A stretch of 48,499 bases of DNA from Actinomyces naeslundii (GTDB lineage: Bacteria > Actinomycetota > Actinomycetes > Actinomycetales > Actinomycetaceae). Positions within the stretch are counted from its first letter, which is position 1. Each line of letters starts with the position of its first letter. This document shows positions 9,111 to 17,656 of this stretch, piece after piece. The position numbers and the translations under genes were made by a program. The stretch covers positions 1 to 48,499 of the forward strand of contig NZ_MSRR01000016.1 of NCBI RefSeq assembly GCF_001956585.1, written 5' to 3'. The notes below the pieces were generated by a model. The model worked only from the letters and a program-made list of their open reading frames with translations. It did no database searches and was not told where the DNA came from.

Positions 9111-10371
9111 CACCGCAGACCGCTCCGACAACTCCGTCGAGCCCGCCCAGGACGACCAGCCCCAAGCCCCTGAGGAGGCAGCCCAGGCGCTCTCGACCGA
9201 GCCCCTCGAGATGCCCGAACCCGGCTCCGCCCCAGCCGGCTTCCGTTTTCCCTCCGACGCCGAGCTCATGGACGGCCCCAACCCCCTCACCGATCCTGAC
9301 GATGAGGACGAGACCGGAGACGAGATCGACGATTCCGACGTCACGGCCCGGCTGGACGCAGACGGCTTCCCGATCCTGGGCGAGGAGGACGACGAGGATG
9401 AGGCCGCCGACTCTGCGGATTCGACCCGCGTCGAGATTGTCGTCCCCGACTTCCCCGAGGACTTCCGCGCCGGCTTCGCCTGCATCGTGGGCCGCCCCAA
9501 TGCCGGCAAGTCCACCCTCACCAACGCCATGGTCGGCACCAAGATCGCCATTACCTCCGGGCGCCCCCAGACCACCCGCCACAACGTGCGCGGCGTCATC
9601 CACAAGGAGAAGGCGCAGATCGTCCTGGTCGACACCCCCGGCCTCCACCGTCCCCGCACCCTGCTGGGCAAGCGCCTCAACGACCTGGTGCGCGAGACCC
9701 TCACCGACGTCGACGTCGTCGTCTTCTGCATCCCCGCCAACGAGAAGATCGGCCCGGGCGACCGCTTCATCACCCGCGACCTCGCCGAGCTGCGCACCCC
9801 CGTGGTCGCCGTGGTCACCAAGGCCGACACCGTCACCCGCGAGGCCCTGGCCGCCCAGCTCCTGGCCGTCAGCGAGCTGGGGGAGTGGGCCGACATCGTC
9901 CCAGTCTCAGCCCAGCGCAACGAGCAGATCGACGTCCTGGAGGAGGTTCTGCTCAAGTACATGCCGCTGTCCCCTCCGCTGTATCCCACCGGCGAGATCA
10001 CCGACGAGCCCCAGCAGGTCATGATCGCCGAGCTCGTGCGCGAGGCCGCCCTGGAGGGCGTGCGCGACGAGCTGCCCCACTCCCTGGCCGTCGTCGTCGA
10101 CGAGATCGCCGACCCCGACGACGAGCGCGAGGTCGGCCGCATCAAGGGCGTCGGAGGCCGCCTCCAGGTACGTGTGAGCCTCGTCGTCGAACGCGACTCC
10201 CAGAAGGCCATCATCATCGGCAGGGGTGGACGGCGCCTCAAGGAAGTGGGCGTCAACGCCCGCAAGGGCATCGAGAAGCTGCTGGGGCGCAAGGTCTACC
10301 TCGACCTGCACGTGCGCACCGCCAAGGACTGGCAGTCCGACCCCAAGGCCCTGGCCCGCCTCGGTTTCTAG
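9103..10371 (+). CDS. era: GTPase Era with long acidic N-terminal extension
   Basis: 422 residues. The GTPase domain starts near residue 125: G1 GRPNAGKST (about 129), switch region ITSGRPQTTRH, G3 DTPGLH, G4 VVTKADT. The C-terminal KH domain carries IIGRGGRRLKEVG (about 374). Era binds the 3' end of 16S rRNA and checks 30S assembly. Typical Era is about 300 residues; here 115-120 extra residues precede the G domain, rich in D, E, P and A with acidic clusters such as DPDDEDETGDEIDDSD. The ATG at 9103, with GAAGAGGA 5-6 nt upstream, overlaps the preceding stop. No alternative start with a good ribosome site is obvious close to the G domain, so the extension is probably translated. Confidence 0.96.
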   Translation: MTDTADRSDNSVEPAQDDQPQAPEEAAQALSTEPLEMPEPGSAPAGFRFPSDAELMDGPNPLTDPDDEDETGDEIDDSDVTARLDADGFPILGEEDDEDEAADSADSTRVEIVVPDFPEDFRAGFACIVGRPNAGKSTLTNAMVGTKIAITSGRPQTTRHNVRGVIHKEKAQIVLVDTPGLHRPRTLLGKRLNDLVRETLTDVDVVVFCIPANEKIGPGDRFITRDLAELRTPVVAVVTKADTVTREALAAQLLAVSELGEWADIVPVSAQRNEQIDVLEEVLLKYMPLSPPLYPTGEITDEPQQVMIAELVREAALEGVRDELPHSLAVVVDEIADPDDEREVGRIKGVGGRLQVRVSLVVERDSQKAIIIGRGGRRLKEVGVNARKGIEKLLGRKVYLDLHVRTAKDWQSDPKALARLGF

Positions 10372-10532
10372 CCTCTCCTTCCCGATCCGATGAGGGCCGG
10401 GACAAGGCCCGGGAAGGGTACGGGGCCGGCGGGGCCGGCACTAGGGGATGCCTAGGACCAAGGTGTCTTGCGAAACGCCGGGGACTCGTGCAGCGAAACG
10501 GTCGCGCTTCAGGGGTGTTGTATCGCACACTA

Positions 10533-10547
10533 TGTGTGTCTCACACA
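10533..10547. promoter_or_regulatory. Palindrome upstream of putA, candidate operator
   Basis: TGTGTGTCTCACACA is a perfect 6-3-6 inverted repeat 22 nt before the putA start codon, directly upstream of its GGAGG ribosome-binding site. Such a site could bind a dimeric repressor controlling proline catabolism; no regulator gene adjoins it. Confidence 0.4.
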
Positions 10548-10569
10548 AGCCGAGCCTGGAGGCCCACGC

Positions 10570-13500
10570 ATGACGAACAGTGTCGTTCCCAGCCAGCCCC
10601 GCACCAACGCAGGTAATGCAGGGCGCCGTTGCCCCGATGACCTGTGGGCGCTAGGGGAGAAGGCCGTCGCCCGAGCGCGCCGGTGGGCTGACGAGTCGGC
10701 ATCCGAGCCGGTACCGCGCTCGGCCAAGCTGCTGTCCCGGATCCTCGCCGACCCCGACGGCCTGACCTTCACCACGCGCTTCGTCGACGACGTCGTGCGC
10801 CCCACGGACCTCGACGTCGCCGGTGACGCCCTCAAGCGCCTGTCCTCGGGCCGCACCGACTTCCTGCCTCCCGCCCTGGCCGGTGCCATGGGGCTGGGAT
10901 CGGCCGCCTCCCGCCTCGCCCCGCGCACCGTGACCGCCGTGGCCCGGCGGGTCTTCCGTGAGATCGTCGGCGACCTCGTCGTCGACGCCACCGACAAGAG
11001 CCTCGGCCCGGCGCTCGCCCGCCTGCGCAAGGGCGGCAACCGCCTCAACGTCAATCTCCTGGGCGAGGCTGTCCTGGGGGAGAAGGAGGCCGCTCGGCGC
11101 CTGGCCGAGGTCTCCCGCCTGGTGACCCGCGAGGACGTCGACTACGTCTCGGTCAAGGTCTCCGCCGTGACGGGCCCGCACAACCCCTGGGGCTTCGATG
11201 AGGTCGTTGCCCACGGCGTCCAGGCCCTCCTGCCCCTCTACCGCCTGGCCCGCGACAACGGCACCTTCCTCAACCTGGACATGGAGGACTACAAGGACCT
11301 GGACCTGACGATCGCCGTCTTCACCGCGATCCTGGACCAGGAGGACATGTACGGCTACGAGGCCGGCATCGTCCTGCAGGCCTACCTGCCCGACTCCCTG
11401 GGTGCCATGCAGCGCCTCCAGGAGTGGGCCTCCCGCCGCGTGGCTGCGGGCGGCTCGCGCATCAAGGTCCGTGTCGTCAAGGGCGCCAACCTGTCCATGG
11501 AGAAGGTCGACGCCGAGATCCACGGCTGGGAGCTGACCACCTGGCCCTCCAAGCAGGCCACCGACACCAACTACAAGCGCATGCTCTCCTGGGCGATGAC
11601 CCCGGAGCGCACCCGCGCGATCCGCCTGGGTGTGGCGGGCCAGAACCTGTTCGACATCGCCTTCGCCTACGAGCTGCGCGCCGCTCGCGGCGTCGAGGAC
11701 GGCGTCGAGTTCGAGATGCTCTCCGGGATGGCCACCGGTCTGCAGGAGGTCGTGCGCCGAGACACCGGCCACCTGCTGCTCTACGTGCCCGTCGTCGACC
11801 CCCACGAGTTCGACGTCGCCATCTCCTACCTGGTGCGCCGCCTGGAGGAGAACGCGGCACCTGAGAACTTCATGTCCGGCGTCTTCGAGCTGGCCGCTGA
11901 CGAGGCGGTCTTCGGCCGCGAGCGCGACCGCTTCCTGGCCGCTCTGTCCGACCTCGACCCGGACGCCCCGGTGCCCGAGCCCAACCGTCGCCAGGACCGC
12001 CTGGCCGAGCGGGACGCGGGTGTCCCGGAGGAGACCGGCACCCTGGAGGAGCGCTCCAGGAGGCCCTTCGTCTCCGAGCCGGACTCCGACCCTGCCCTGG
12101 CCGCCAACCGCCAGTGGGCCCGGGACATCGCCGCGGCCATCCCGGACTCCACGCGGGGCGTGGCCGAGGTGGAGGCCGGAGCCGCCCGCCTGGCCACGAA
12201 CGCCGAGGTCGACGCCCTCGTGACCGCCACGGCCGAGGCCGCCGGCGTCTGGCAGTCCCTGGACCCGGCCGAGCGGGCCGCCGCCCTGCACCGGGTCGGC
12301 GACGTCCTGGCCGCCCGGCGCGCCGAGCTCATCGAGGTCGCCGGCTCCGAGGCCGGCAAGACCATCGACCAGTCCGACCCGGAGGTCAGCGAGGCCATCG
12401 ACTTCTGCCACCACTACGCCGAGTCCTCCCTGCTGCTGCACGATGGTGAGCACATGGTCGGGGCCCGCTTCACCCCGGTGGACGTCACCGTGGTCGCCTC
12501 GCCCTGGAACTTCCCGTTGGCCATCCCCACCGGGGGCGTGGCCGCGGCTCTGGCGGCCGGCAGCGCCGTCATCCTCAAGCCCGCTCCGCCGGCCCGGCGC
12601 TGCGCGGCCGAGCTCGTGCGCGCCTTCCATGACGCTGGGATCCCCGAGGACCTCGTGGTGCTCGCCCCGCTGGAGGACGGCGACGTCTCACGCCACCTCG
12701 TGACCCACAAGGACGTCGACCGCGTGGTCCTCACCGGTTCCTACGACACCGCCCGCCTCTTCCGCTCCTGGAAGCCGGATATGCACCTGCTGGGGGAGAC
12801 CAGTGGCAAGAACGCCATCATCGTCACCCCCTCGGCCGATCCCGACATCGCCGTGCGCGACGCCGTCTACTCGGCCTTCGCCCACGCCGGCCAGAAGTGC
12901 TCGGCCTCCTCGCTGCTGGTCCTGGTCTCCTCGGCCGGCACCTCCGAGCGCATCGCCCGCCAGCTCGTGGATGCGACCGCCTCCCTGCGGGTGCGCCTGC
13001 CGCTGTCCCTGGACTCCCAGATGGGGCCCGTCGTCGTGCCCGACGACGAGAAGGCCGTACGCGGCCTGACCACCCTGGGATCTGGCGAGCACTGGGTCCT
13101 CAAGCCCCGCTACCTCGGTGACGGCCTGTGGACCCCGGGCATCCGCGCCGGGGTCGTGCCCGGCAGCGAGTTCCACCTCACCGAGTACTTCGCCCCCGTT
13201 ATCGGGGTGATGCGCGTGGACACGCTTCAGGAGGCCATCGAGGCGGTCAACGCCGTCGACTACGGGCTCACCTCCGGGATCCAGACCCTGGACGCCACCG
13301 AGCTGGCGATCTGGCTCGAGGGCGTTCAGGCAGGAAACCTCTACGTCAACCGCGGCATCACCGGGGCCATCGTGCGCCGCCAGCCCTTCGGCGGCTGGAA
13401 GCGCTCGGCCATCGGCTCCACCACCAAGGCGGGTGGTCCCTCCTACCTGCTGGGCCTCGGCGAGGTCGAGCCCGCCCGCGGTCAGGGTGGAAAGGTTGAG

Positions 13501-14136
13501 CAGGGAACCGCCGCCCTCGACCCGCGCGTGGCGAACCTGTGCGACGCCGTGAGCAGTCAGCTGGACGCCGCCGACCTGGCCGAGCTGCGCCGCGCCCTGG
13601 TGGCAGATGCCGCTGCCTGGCGGACCGCCTACGGTGCCAACCGTGACGTGACGGGCCTGGCCTGCGAGCGCAACATCCTGCGCTACCGGGAGGTCGACGT
13701 CGTCGTGCGCGCCGGGCAGGGCACCGCCCTGGCCGACGTCGTTCGCGTCATGGCGGCCGGGGTGCGTGCCGGCGGGTTCATCAGCCTGTCGGTCGCGGAC
13801 CGTCTGCCCCAGCCGCTGCAGAACGCGTTACTGGCAGCCGGCGTCCAGGTGGCGGTCGAGGACCAGGGTGCCTGGGACGCCCGCCTGGCCGAGCTGGCGG
13901 CCTCCGGCGGGCTGGGTACGCGCGTGCGCGTCATCGGCCCGCGTGAGGAGACCTCGGCCGCCCGCTGGAGCCACGCCAGCCGGGTCACCGGTGGGAGCCC
14001 CGACATCGCCCTGTACACGGGCGCCGTGACGGCCTGCCCGCACTCCGAGCTGCTGCCCTTCCTGCGCGAGCAGGCGGTGGCCGTCACCAACCACCGTTTC
14101 GGCACCCCGCTGGACCTGGCTGAAGGCCTCCTGTAG
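10570..14136 (+). CDS. putA: Bifunctional proline dehydrogenase / P5C dehydrogenase PutA
   Basis: 1188 residues. The protein oxidises proline to pyrroline-5-carboxylate (FAD domain) and then to glutamate (NAD-dependent aldehyde dehydrogenase domain) with channelling between sites. The PRODH barrel spans about 100-465 (VSVKVSAV, RVVKGANLSMEKVDAEIHG, LQAYLPDS). The ALDH domain spans about 530-1000, with Glu743 in GETSGKNAIIV and catalytic Cys777 in AFAHAGQKCSASS. A C-terminal ALDH-like extension (about 1020-1188) follows, as in long PutA types. There is no N-terminal ribbon-helix-helix, so the protein is not its own repressor. The open frame extends upstream, but ATG 10570 with GGAGG at 10558-10562 (7-nt spacer) is the likely start. 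It is a single-gene unit ending at a long hairpin. Confidence 0.96.
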   Translation: MTNSVVPSQPRTNAGNAGRRCPDDLWALGEKAVARARRWADESASEPVPRSAKLLSRILADPDGLTFTTRFVDDVVRPTDLDVAGDALKRLSSGRTDFLPPALAGAMGLGSAASRLAPRTVTAVARRVFREIVGDLVVDATDKSLGPALARLRKGGNRLNVNLLGEAVLGEKEAARRLAEVSRLVTREDVDYVSVKVSAVTGPHNPWGFDEVVAHGVQALLPLYRLARDNGTFLNLDMEDYKDLDLTIAVFTAILDQEDMYGYEAGIVLQAYLPDSLGAMQRLQEWASRRVAAGGSRIKVRVVKGANLSMEKVDAEIHGWELTTWPSKQATDTNYKRMLSWAMTPERTRAIRLGVAGQNLFDIAFAYELRAARGVEDGVEFEMLSGMATGLQEVVRRDTGHLLLYVPVVDPHEFDVAISYLVRRLEENAAPENFMSGVFELAADEAVFGRERDRFLAALSDLDPDAPVPEPNRRQDRLAERDAGVPEETGTLEERSRRPFVSEPDSDPALAANRQWARDIAAAIPDSTRGVAEVEAGAARLATNAEVDALVTATAEAAGVWQSLDPAERAAALHRVGDVLAARRAELIEVAGSEAGKTIDQSDPEVSEAIDFCHHYAESSLLLHDGEHMVGARFTPVDVTVVASPWNFPLAIPTGGVAAALAAGSAVILKPAPPARRCAAELVRAFHDAGIPEDLVVLAPLEDGDVSRHLVTHKDVDRVVLTGSYDTARLFRSWKPDMHLLGETSGKNAIIVTPSADPDIAVRDAVYSAFAHAGQKCSASSLLVLVSSAGTSERIARQLVDATASLRVRLPLSLDSQMGPVVVPDDEKAVRGLTTLGSGEHWVLKPRYLGDGLWTPGIRAGVVPGSEFHLTEYFAPVIGVMRVDTLQEAIEAVNAVDYGLTSGIQTLDATELAIWLEGVQAGNLYVNRGITGAIVRRQPFGGWKRSAIGSTTKAGGPSYLLGLGEVEPARGQGGKVEQGTAALDPRVANLCDAVSSQLDAADLAELRRALVADAAAWRTAYGANRDVTGLACERNILRYREVDVVVRAGQGTALADVVRVMAAGVRAGGFISLSVADRLPQPLQNALLAAGVQVAVEDQGAWDARLAELAASGGLGTRVRVIGPREETSAARWSHASRVTGGSPDIALYTGAVTACPHSELLPFLREQAVAVTNHRFGTPLDLAEGLL

Positions 14137-14187
14137 GCCGGGCGATGCCGTAGCGTCCCGGCGGGACCGAGTGACAGGACCGATCAT

Positions 14188-14224
14188 CCGGGTGGTGCCC
14201 TCCTGATTGGAGGGCACCACCCGG
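14188..14224. terminator. Perfect 16-bp hairpin between convergent putA and MFS gene
   Basis: Left arm 14188-14203 and right arm 14209-14224 are fully complementary around a 5-base TGATT loop. It sits between the convergent ends of putA and the exporter gene, so it can serve both strands. There is no T-run on either side, as is common for actinobacterial intrinsic terminators. Confidence 0.85.
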
Positions 14225-14269
14225 CTTCCATACTGCAAGGGACCGGGGAGGAAGGGATGGGGACAGGGC

Positions 14270-15706
14270 TCATGCGTCCTGCGGTGACGTCTTGGTGTGA
14301 CCAGGCATGGTCACTGAGGCGAGGCCGGCGACTCCGTACGCGACGATAGGTACCCACAGGGCGGTTGTGACGGCCTCGCGAGCGTCGGCCGTGTCCTGAA
14401 GGATCCCGAAGAACATGGTTCCGGCAAGAGCGACTCCCAGCACCATACCGACCTGACCGAAGGTGGTCAGGGTGCCGGATGCCGCTCCGGCGTCCTGGGT
14501 GGGCACCGACTCAAGCGTGATACTCGTCAGCGGCATGATGAAGGTCATCAGCCCGGCACCCGTCAGTACCAACGGGGCGGTGAGGTCCCAACCCGTCAGG
14601 GACGTTCCGGCGGTCCAGATCGTCCACAGGACCCAGGTCAGTGCAGCCGCTTGCACCATCCCGCCGAGCAGCACGGCCCACTTGCCGATCTGCTTCGTCG
14701 CGAGGATCGCCAACGGCGTGGCCACGATGGAGCCCAGTGCGAAAGGCAGAAGCGTGAGCCCCGCCGCCAATGCGGTGAAGCCGAGTGCGCTCTGAACGTA
14801 GTACAGCAGGATGAGCACGTACCCGCCGTTGCCGATCGACGAGAGCACCTGCACCAGCTGTCCGCTCGCAAAGCCTCGGTCGCGAAACAGCGGGAGTGGC
14901 AGCAGCGGGGATCCGTGAGCCTTGAGCATGCGCCTCTGCTGCCACACGAAGGCGGCGATGATGAAGGGCGCCGTCGTCAGCATGGCCCAGATCCACCACG
15001 CCCACCCCGCGGCGCGGCCGTCGGTGAGCGGGAAGACGACCAGGAAGACACCGAGACCACCCAGCAGCACCCCGACCAGATCGGGCCTGAGCGGATGCTC
15101 CGAACGACTCCTCGGTACGAACAGGAGCGCCGCAGCGACAAGCACGATTCCGACCGGCACGTTCACGAGGAAGATGCTGCGCCAGCCCATACCCAGAAGG
15201 TCGGCCGTGACGAGCCAGCCACCGAGGATCAGTCCCCCGATGGCCCCCAGCGAGCTCAGCGCTCCAATAATGCCCAGGACAGGAGCGCGCTCCTCCGGTG
15301 CGAACATCACCTGCACGCTGGAGAGCACCTGGGGCACCATGATCCCGGCGAACGCGCCTTGAATCACGCGGGTCGCAACGAGCAGGTCGCCTGTCTGGGA
15401 CAGCGCTGCCCCGAGGGAGGCGAGGGTGAATCCCACCATCCCGATCACGAAGATGCGCCGGTGCCCGAAGATATCGCCCAGCCGACCGCCCGTGATGAGT
15501 AGCGTCGCGAAGGCGATGACGTAACCGGCGAGAGTCCACTCCAGCTGCTCCGGCGTCGCATGGAGGTCCTTGCCGATCGTGGGCAGTGCGACGTTGGTGA
15601 TCGTTGAGTCCATGAGATCCATGAATGTCGCCACCATGAGCACAGTGGTGGCAACGGTGCGTGACCTTGCGGTGGCCTGGTGCTGGGGTCGTTCCTCGTT
15701 CGTCAT
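14270..15706 (-). CDS. DHA2-family MFS drug exporter
   Basis: 478 residues with about 14 hydrophobic segments, the DHA2 (14-TMS) topology of proton-coupled multidrug exporters. Markers are MDLMDSTITNVALPTI in the first helix, motif A GGRLGDIFGHRR (about 72-83) after helix 2, the helix-5 region SSLGAIGGLILGGWLV and NVPVGIVLV. AGAGGA lies 8 nt before the ATG. The gene is transcribed divergently from a TetR-type gene, and the shared promoter holds two GTAC-based inverted repeats, so efflux is probably repressed by that regulator and induced by a ligand. The substrate is unknown. Confidence 0.93.
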   Translation of the reverse strand: MTNEERPQHQATARSRTVATTVLMVATFMDLMDSTITNVALPTIGKDLHATPEQLEWTLAGYVIAFATLLITGGRLGDIFGHRRIFVIGMVGFTLASLGAALSQTGDLLVATRVIQGAFAGIMVPQVLSSVQVMFAPEERAPVLGIIGALSSLGAIGGLILGGWLVTADLLGMGWRSIFLVNVPVGIVLVAAALLFVPRSRSEHPLRPDLVGVLLGGLGVFLVVFPLTDGRAAGWAWWIWAMLTTAPFIIAAFVWQQRRMLKAHGSPLLPLPLFRDRGFASGQLVQVLSSIGNGGYVLILLYYVQSALGFTALAAGLTLLPFALGSIVATPLAILATKQIGKWAVLLGGMVQAAALTWVLWTIWTAGTSLTGWDLTAPLVLTGAGLMTFIMPLTSITLESVPTQDAGAASGTLTTFGQVGMVLGVALAGTMFFGILQDTADAREAVTTALWVPIVAYGVAGLASVTMPGHTKTSPQDA

Positions 15707-15733
15707 GCTCCCGTCCTCTCACGGCTCCAAGGT

Positions 15734-15770
15734 GTGTACGCTGTACACGTCGGTTGTGAGTACACTGTAC
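15734..15770. promoter_or_regulatory. Two operators in the MFS/tetR divergent promoter
   Basis: Site 1, 15734-15748, is the perfect palindrome GTGTACGCTGTACAC. Site 2, 15760-15770, is GTACACTGTAC; the centres are 24 bases apart. On the minus strand TTGCGT (15787-15792), a 17-base spacer and TACAGT (15764-15769) form a good promoter for the exporter gene, and site 2 lies exactly on that -10 box. Binding there would block exporter transcription and, since TACACT at 15761-15766 is a possible -10 for the regulator, also its own. Confidence 0.7.
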
Positions 15771-15827
15771 GCATGTGTCGTGGTCGACGCAATCCGATCC
15801 CCGATGCAATGGCGAGGAGACAAAACG

Positions 15828-16559
15828 ATGCACACCGATTCGGACACCCCGCCCAAGTGGGAGCGGTGGCTGTGGGAAGTCGATGCCTCTGAGGCGGCCG
15901 AAGAGTGGGAGGGGGGCAAAGGTCTGGGCGTCGGCAAGATCGTCCGCGCGGGTATCGCGCTCGCAGACGATGAGGGGCTGGAGGGCGTGTCGGTTCGCAA
16001 GCTCGCCCAGCGCCTGAGCGTGAGCACCATGGCGGCGTATCGGCACATCAGCTCCCGCGATGAGGTCATCGCCGCCATGGTCGATGTCGCCTTCGGGCCG
16101 CCTCCGGTCCTTTCGGGTTGCTCCGAGGACTGGTCAGGCGGACTGCGGTGCTGGGCGCTCGCCGTACACGCCCGCTATGACGCGCATCCCTGGCTCCTGG
16201 ACGCCCCGGTCCACGGCATGCCAACCGGGCCGCATCGTCTGCGATGGATGGAGGCAGTCCTCCAGGTGCTCGCCGGTGCGGGGCTCGAGCTGCAGGAGCG
16301 GCTCAATGCGGCGCTGCTCGTCGACGGCCACGTGCGCACCGTCGCCGCGCTGAAGCGCTCCCTGGCGACTGCGGCGCACGGTACTACGCGCCGCAGTGCG
16401 TCCTCGACCTGGCTCCTGACCCGTCTCGAAGCCGACGGGCTGACATCCATGGCGCAGGTGCTCAAGGCCGGGGCCCTTGATGATGGACAAGGGTATGAGC
16501 TCGACTACGGCCTCGATCGGATCATCGCTGGGATCGAGGCCGATAGCACCTCAGGGTGA
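15828..16559 (+). CDS. TetR-family transcriptional repressor
   Basis: 243 residues. The N-terminal helix-turn-helix contains IVRAGIALADDEGLEGVSV and RKLAQRLSVSTMAAYRHI (about 38-80), close to the TetR/ActR group; the C-terminal ligand-binding region resembles the tetracycline-repressor C-terminal domain. GAGGAG at 15814-15819 supports ATG 15828; an upstream in-frame ATG at 15804 lacks such a site. Divergence from the DHA2 exporter and the paired palindromes between them indicate a local repressor-exporter pair. The inducing ligand cannot be read from sequence. Confidence 0.92.
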   Translation: MHTDSDTPPKWERWLWEVDASEAAEEWEGGKGLGVGKIVRAGIALADDEGLEGVSVRKLAQRLSVSTMAAYRHISSRDEVIAAMVDVAFGPPPVLSGCSEDWSGGLRCWALAVHARYDAHPWLLDAPVHGMPTGPHRLRWMEAVLQVLAGAGLELQERLNAALLVDGHVRTVAALKRSLATAAHGTTRRSASSTWLLTRLEADGLTSMAQVLKAGALDDGQGYELDYGLDRIIAGIEADSTSG

Positions 16560-16592
16560 CGGCCCGGTCAGAGCGTGAGGGCGGGGTGCGTC

Positions 16593-16817
16593 TCACGTCA
16601 GTCGGGGGAACTCCTCGAGGGAGAAAACTGACTCCACGGCCACGTCGAAGTAACGGGCGATGCGCAGGGCCAGGTGCAGCGAGGGGGCGTACTCCCCGCG
16701 CTCGAGGTAGCCCACCGTCTGGTAGTGGACGCCCAGCGCCTCGGCGAGCTCTCGGCGGCTCACCCGGCGGTCGGCGCGCAGGACCGCGATCCGGTTGTGG
16801 ACGACGTCGTCGGACAT
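16593..16817 (-). CDS. Small XRE-family (Cro/CI-type) DNA-binding protein
   Basis: 74 residues, almost entirely one HTH_3 domain: NRIAVLRADRRVSRRELAEA followed by LGVHYQTVGYLERGEYAPS, ending with a short tail (SVFSLEEFPRL). This YozG-like type often accompanies an integral membrane or ABC transporter gene. ATG 16817 overlaps the stop codon region of the upstream permease; GTG 16823 is an alternative. As last gene of the ATPase-permease-regulator operon it probably regulates that operon. Confidence 0.9.
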   Translation of the reverse strand: MSDDVVHNRIAVLRADRRVSRRELAEALGVHYQTVGYLERGEYAPSLHLALRIARYFDVAVESVFSLEEFPRLT

Positions 16818-16819
16818 GG

Positions 16820-17656
16820 TCACAGACCGGTCTGAGAACGGATGGTGGACTGCACGCGCGCCAGGCTACCGATCGTCTCCTTGCGGAAGCTGCGCCGCAC
16901 GACGAGCGAGGCCCCTGCGAAGCCGAGGACTGTCCAGGTCACCAGGATCCCGACGGCGAGCACCGGGAAGAAGGCCCGGCCCAGCTCCCACGAGGGATCG
17001 CCCACCAGCGTCCACCGGGTCAGGTGCCCCGACCAGTAGGTGGGCAGTGCCAGCTGGACCGCCTGCACCCAGGAGGGGAGTCGGTCCAGGGGCATGAAGA
17101 GGCCGCTTGTCGCGATGAGGGCGAAGAGGGGCAGATAGGAGACCATGAAGCTGTAGACGCCTCGGACGAAGGCGCCCACGAGGAAGCCCAGTGGGGCTGT
17201 TGCGATGGCCGACAGCATCATGAGTGGCAGGCAGGCCAGTATCTGGGGTGGGCTCAGGGGAAGTGTCTCAACGAACAGGGCCCCGCCGAGAAGGATGGCG
17301 CCCTGGAACACGAGGGTCTGAGTGAGCGAGGACATCGTCTTGCCGATCGTCCACGTCAGCGGGCCGTGGGGGAGAACGCGCACCCGCAGCAGGGCGCCGC
17401 CGATGCGGTCGGAGTAGGTCTCGCTGGCGATCTGAAAGGTGATGAAGCAGCTGATCGTGCCGATGCTGCTGGTGAGGAACATGGGGCCGAAGGCCGTGTG
17501 GGCCTCGGTCGCGGCCTGGGTGCTCCTGCTGGCCAGCACGATGGCACTCACCGAGGCCAGCAATGCGATGCTCGACCCGACAATGCCTGCTCGCAGGTCC
17601 AGGGCGGCCTGGCGGCGGGCCGCGCGTAGAACTGCCAGAAAGGTGCGAGTGCTCAT
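16820..17656 (-). CDS. ABC-2 type transporter permease
   Basis: 278 residues with about six membrane helices (for example SSIALLASVSAIVLAS, LLGGALFVETLPL, ILVTWTVLGFAGASLVV) and an ABC-2 layout. The start overlaps the ATPase stop by 4 nt and the end abuts the XRE gene, so the three form one operon. Together with the ATPase it probably exports a peptide, lipid or drug; nothing specifies which. Confidence 0.88.
   Translation of the reverse strand: MSTRTFLAVLRAARRQAALDLRAGIVGSSIALLASVSAIVLASRSTQAATEAHTAFGPMFLTSSIGTISCFITFQIASETYSDRIGGALLRVRVLPHGPLTWTIGKTMSSLTQTLVFQGAILLGGALFVETLPLSPPQILACLPLMMLSAIATAPLGFLVGAFVRGVYSFMVSYLPLFALIATSGLFMPLDRLPSWVQAVQLALPTYWSGHLTRWTLVGDPSWELGRAFFPVLAVGILVTWTVLGFAGASLVVRRSFRKETIGSLARVQSTIRSQTGL

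Noticed and set aside
8526-10292. Long minus-strand open frame opposite the CBS and era genes
   Set aside because: Low-complexity Ser/Arg/Thr translation, antisense to two certain genes; a product of high third-position GC.
10394-10410. Terminator after era (GGGCC/GGCCC)
   Set aside because: Only a 5-bp stem in very GC-rich DNA; expected by chance.
10651-12630. 659-codon minus-strand open frame within putA
   Set aside because: Gly/Asp/His/Val-rich shadow with no domain, fully antisense to a well-identified enzyme.
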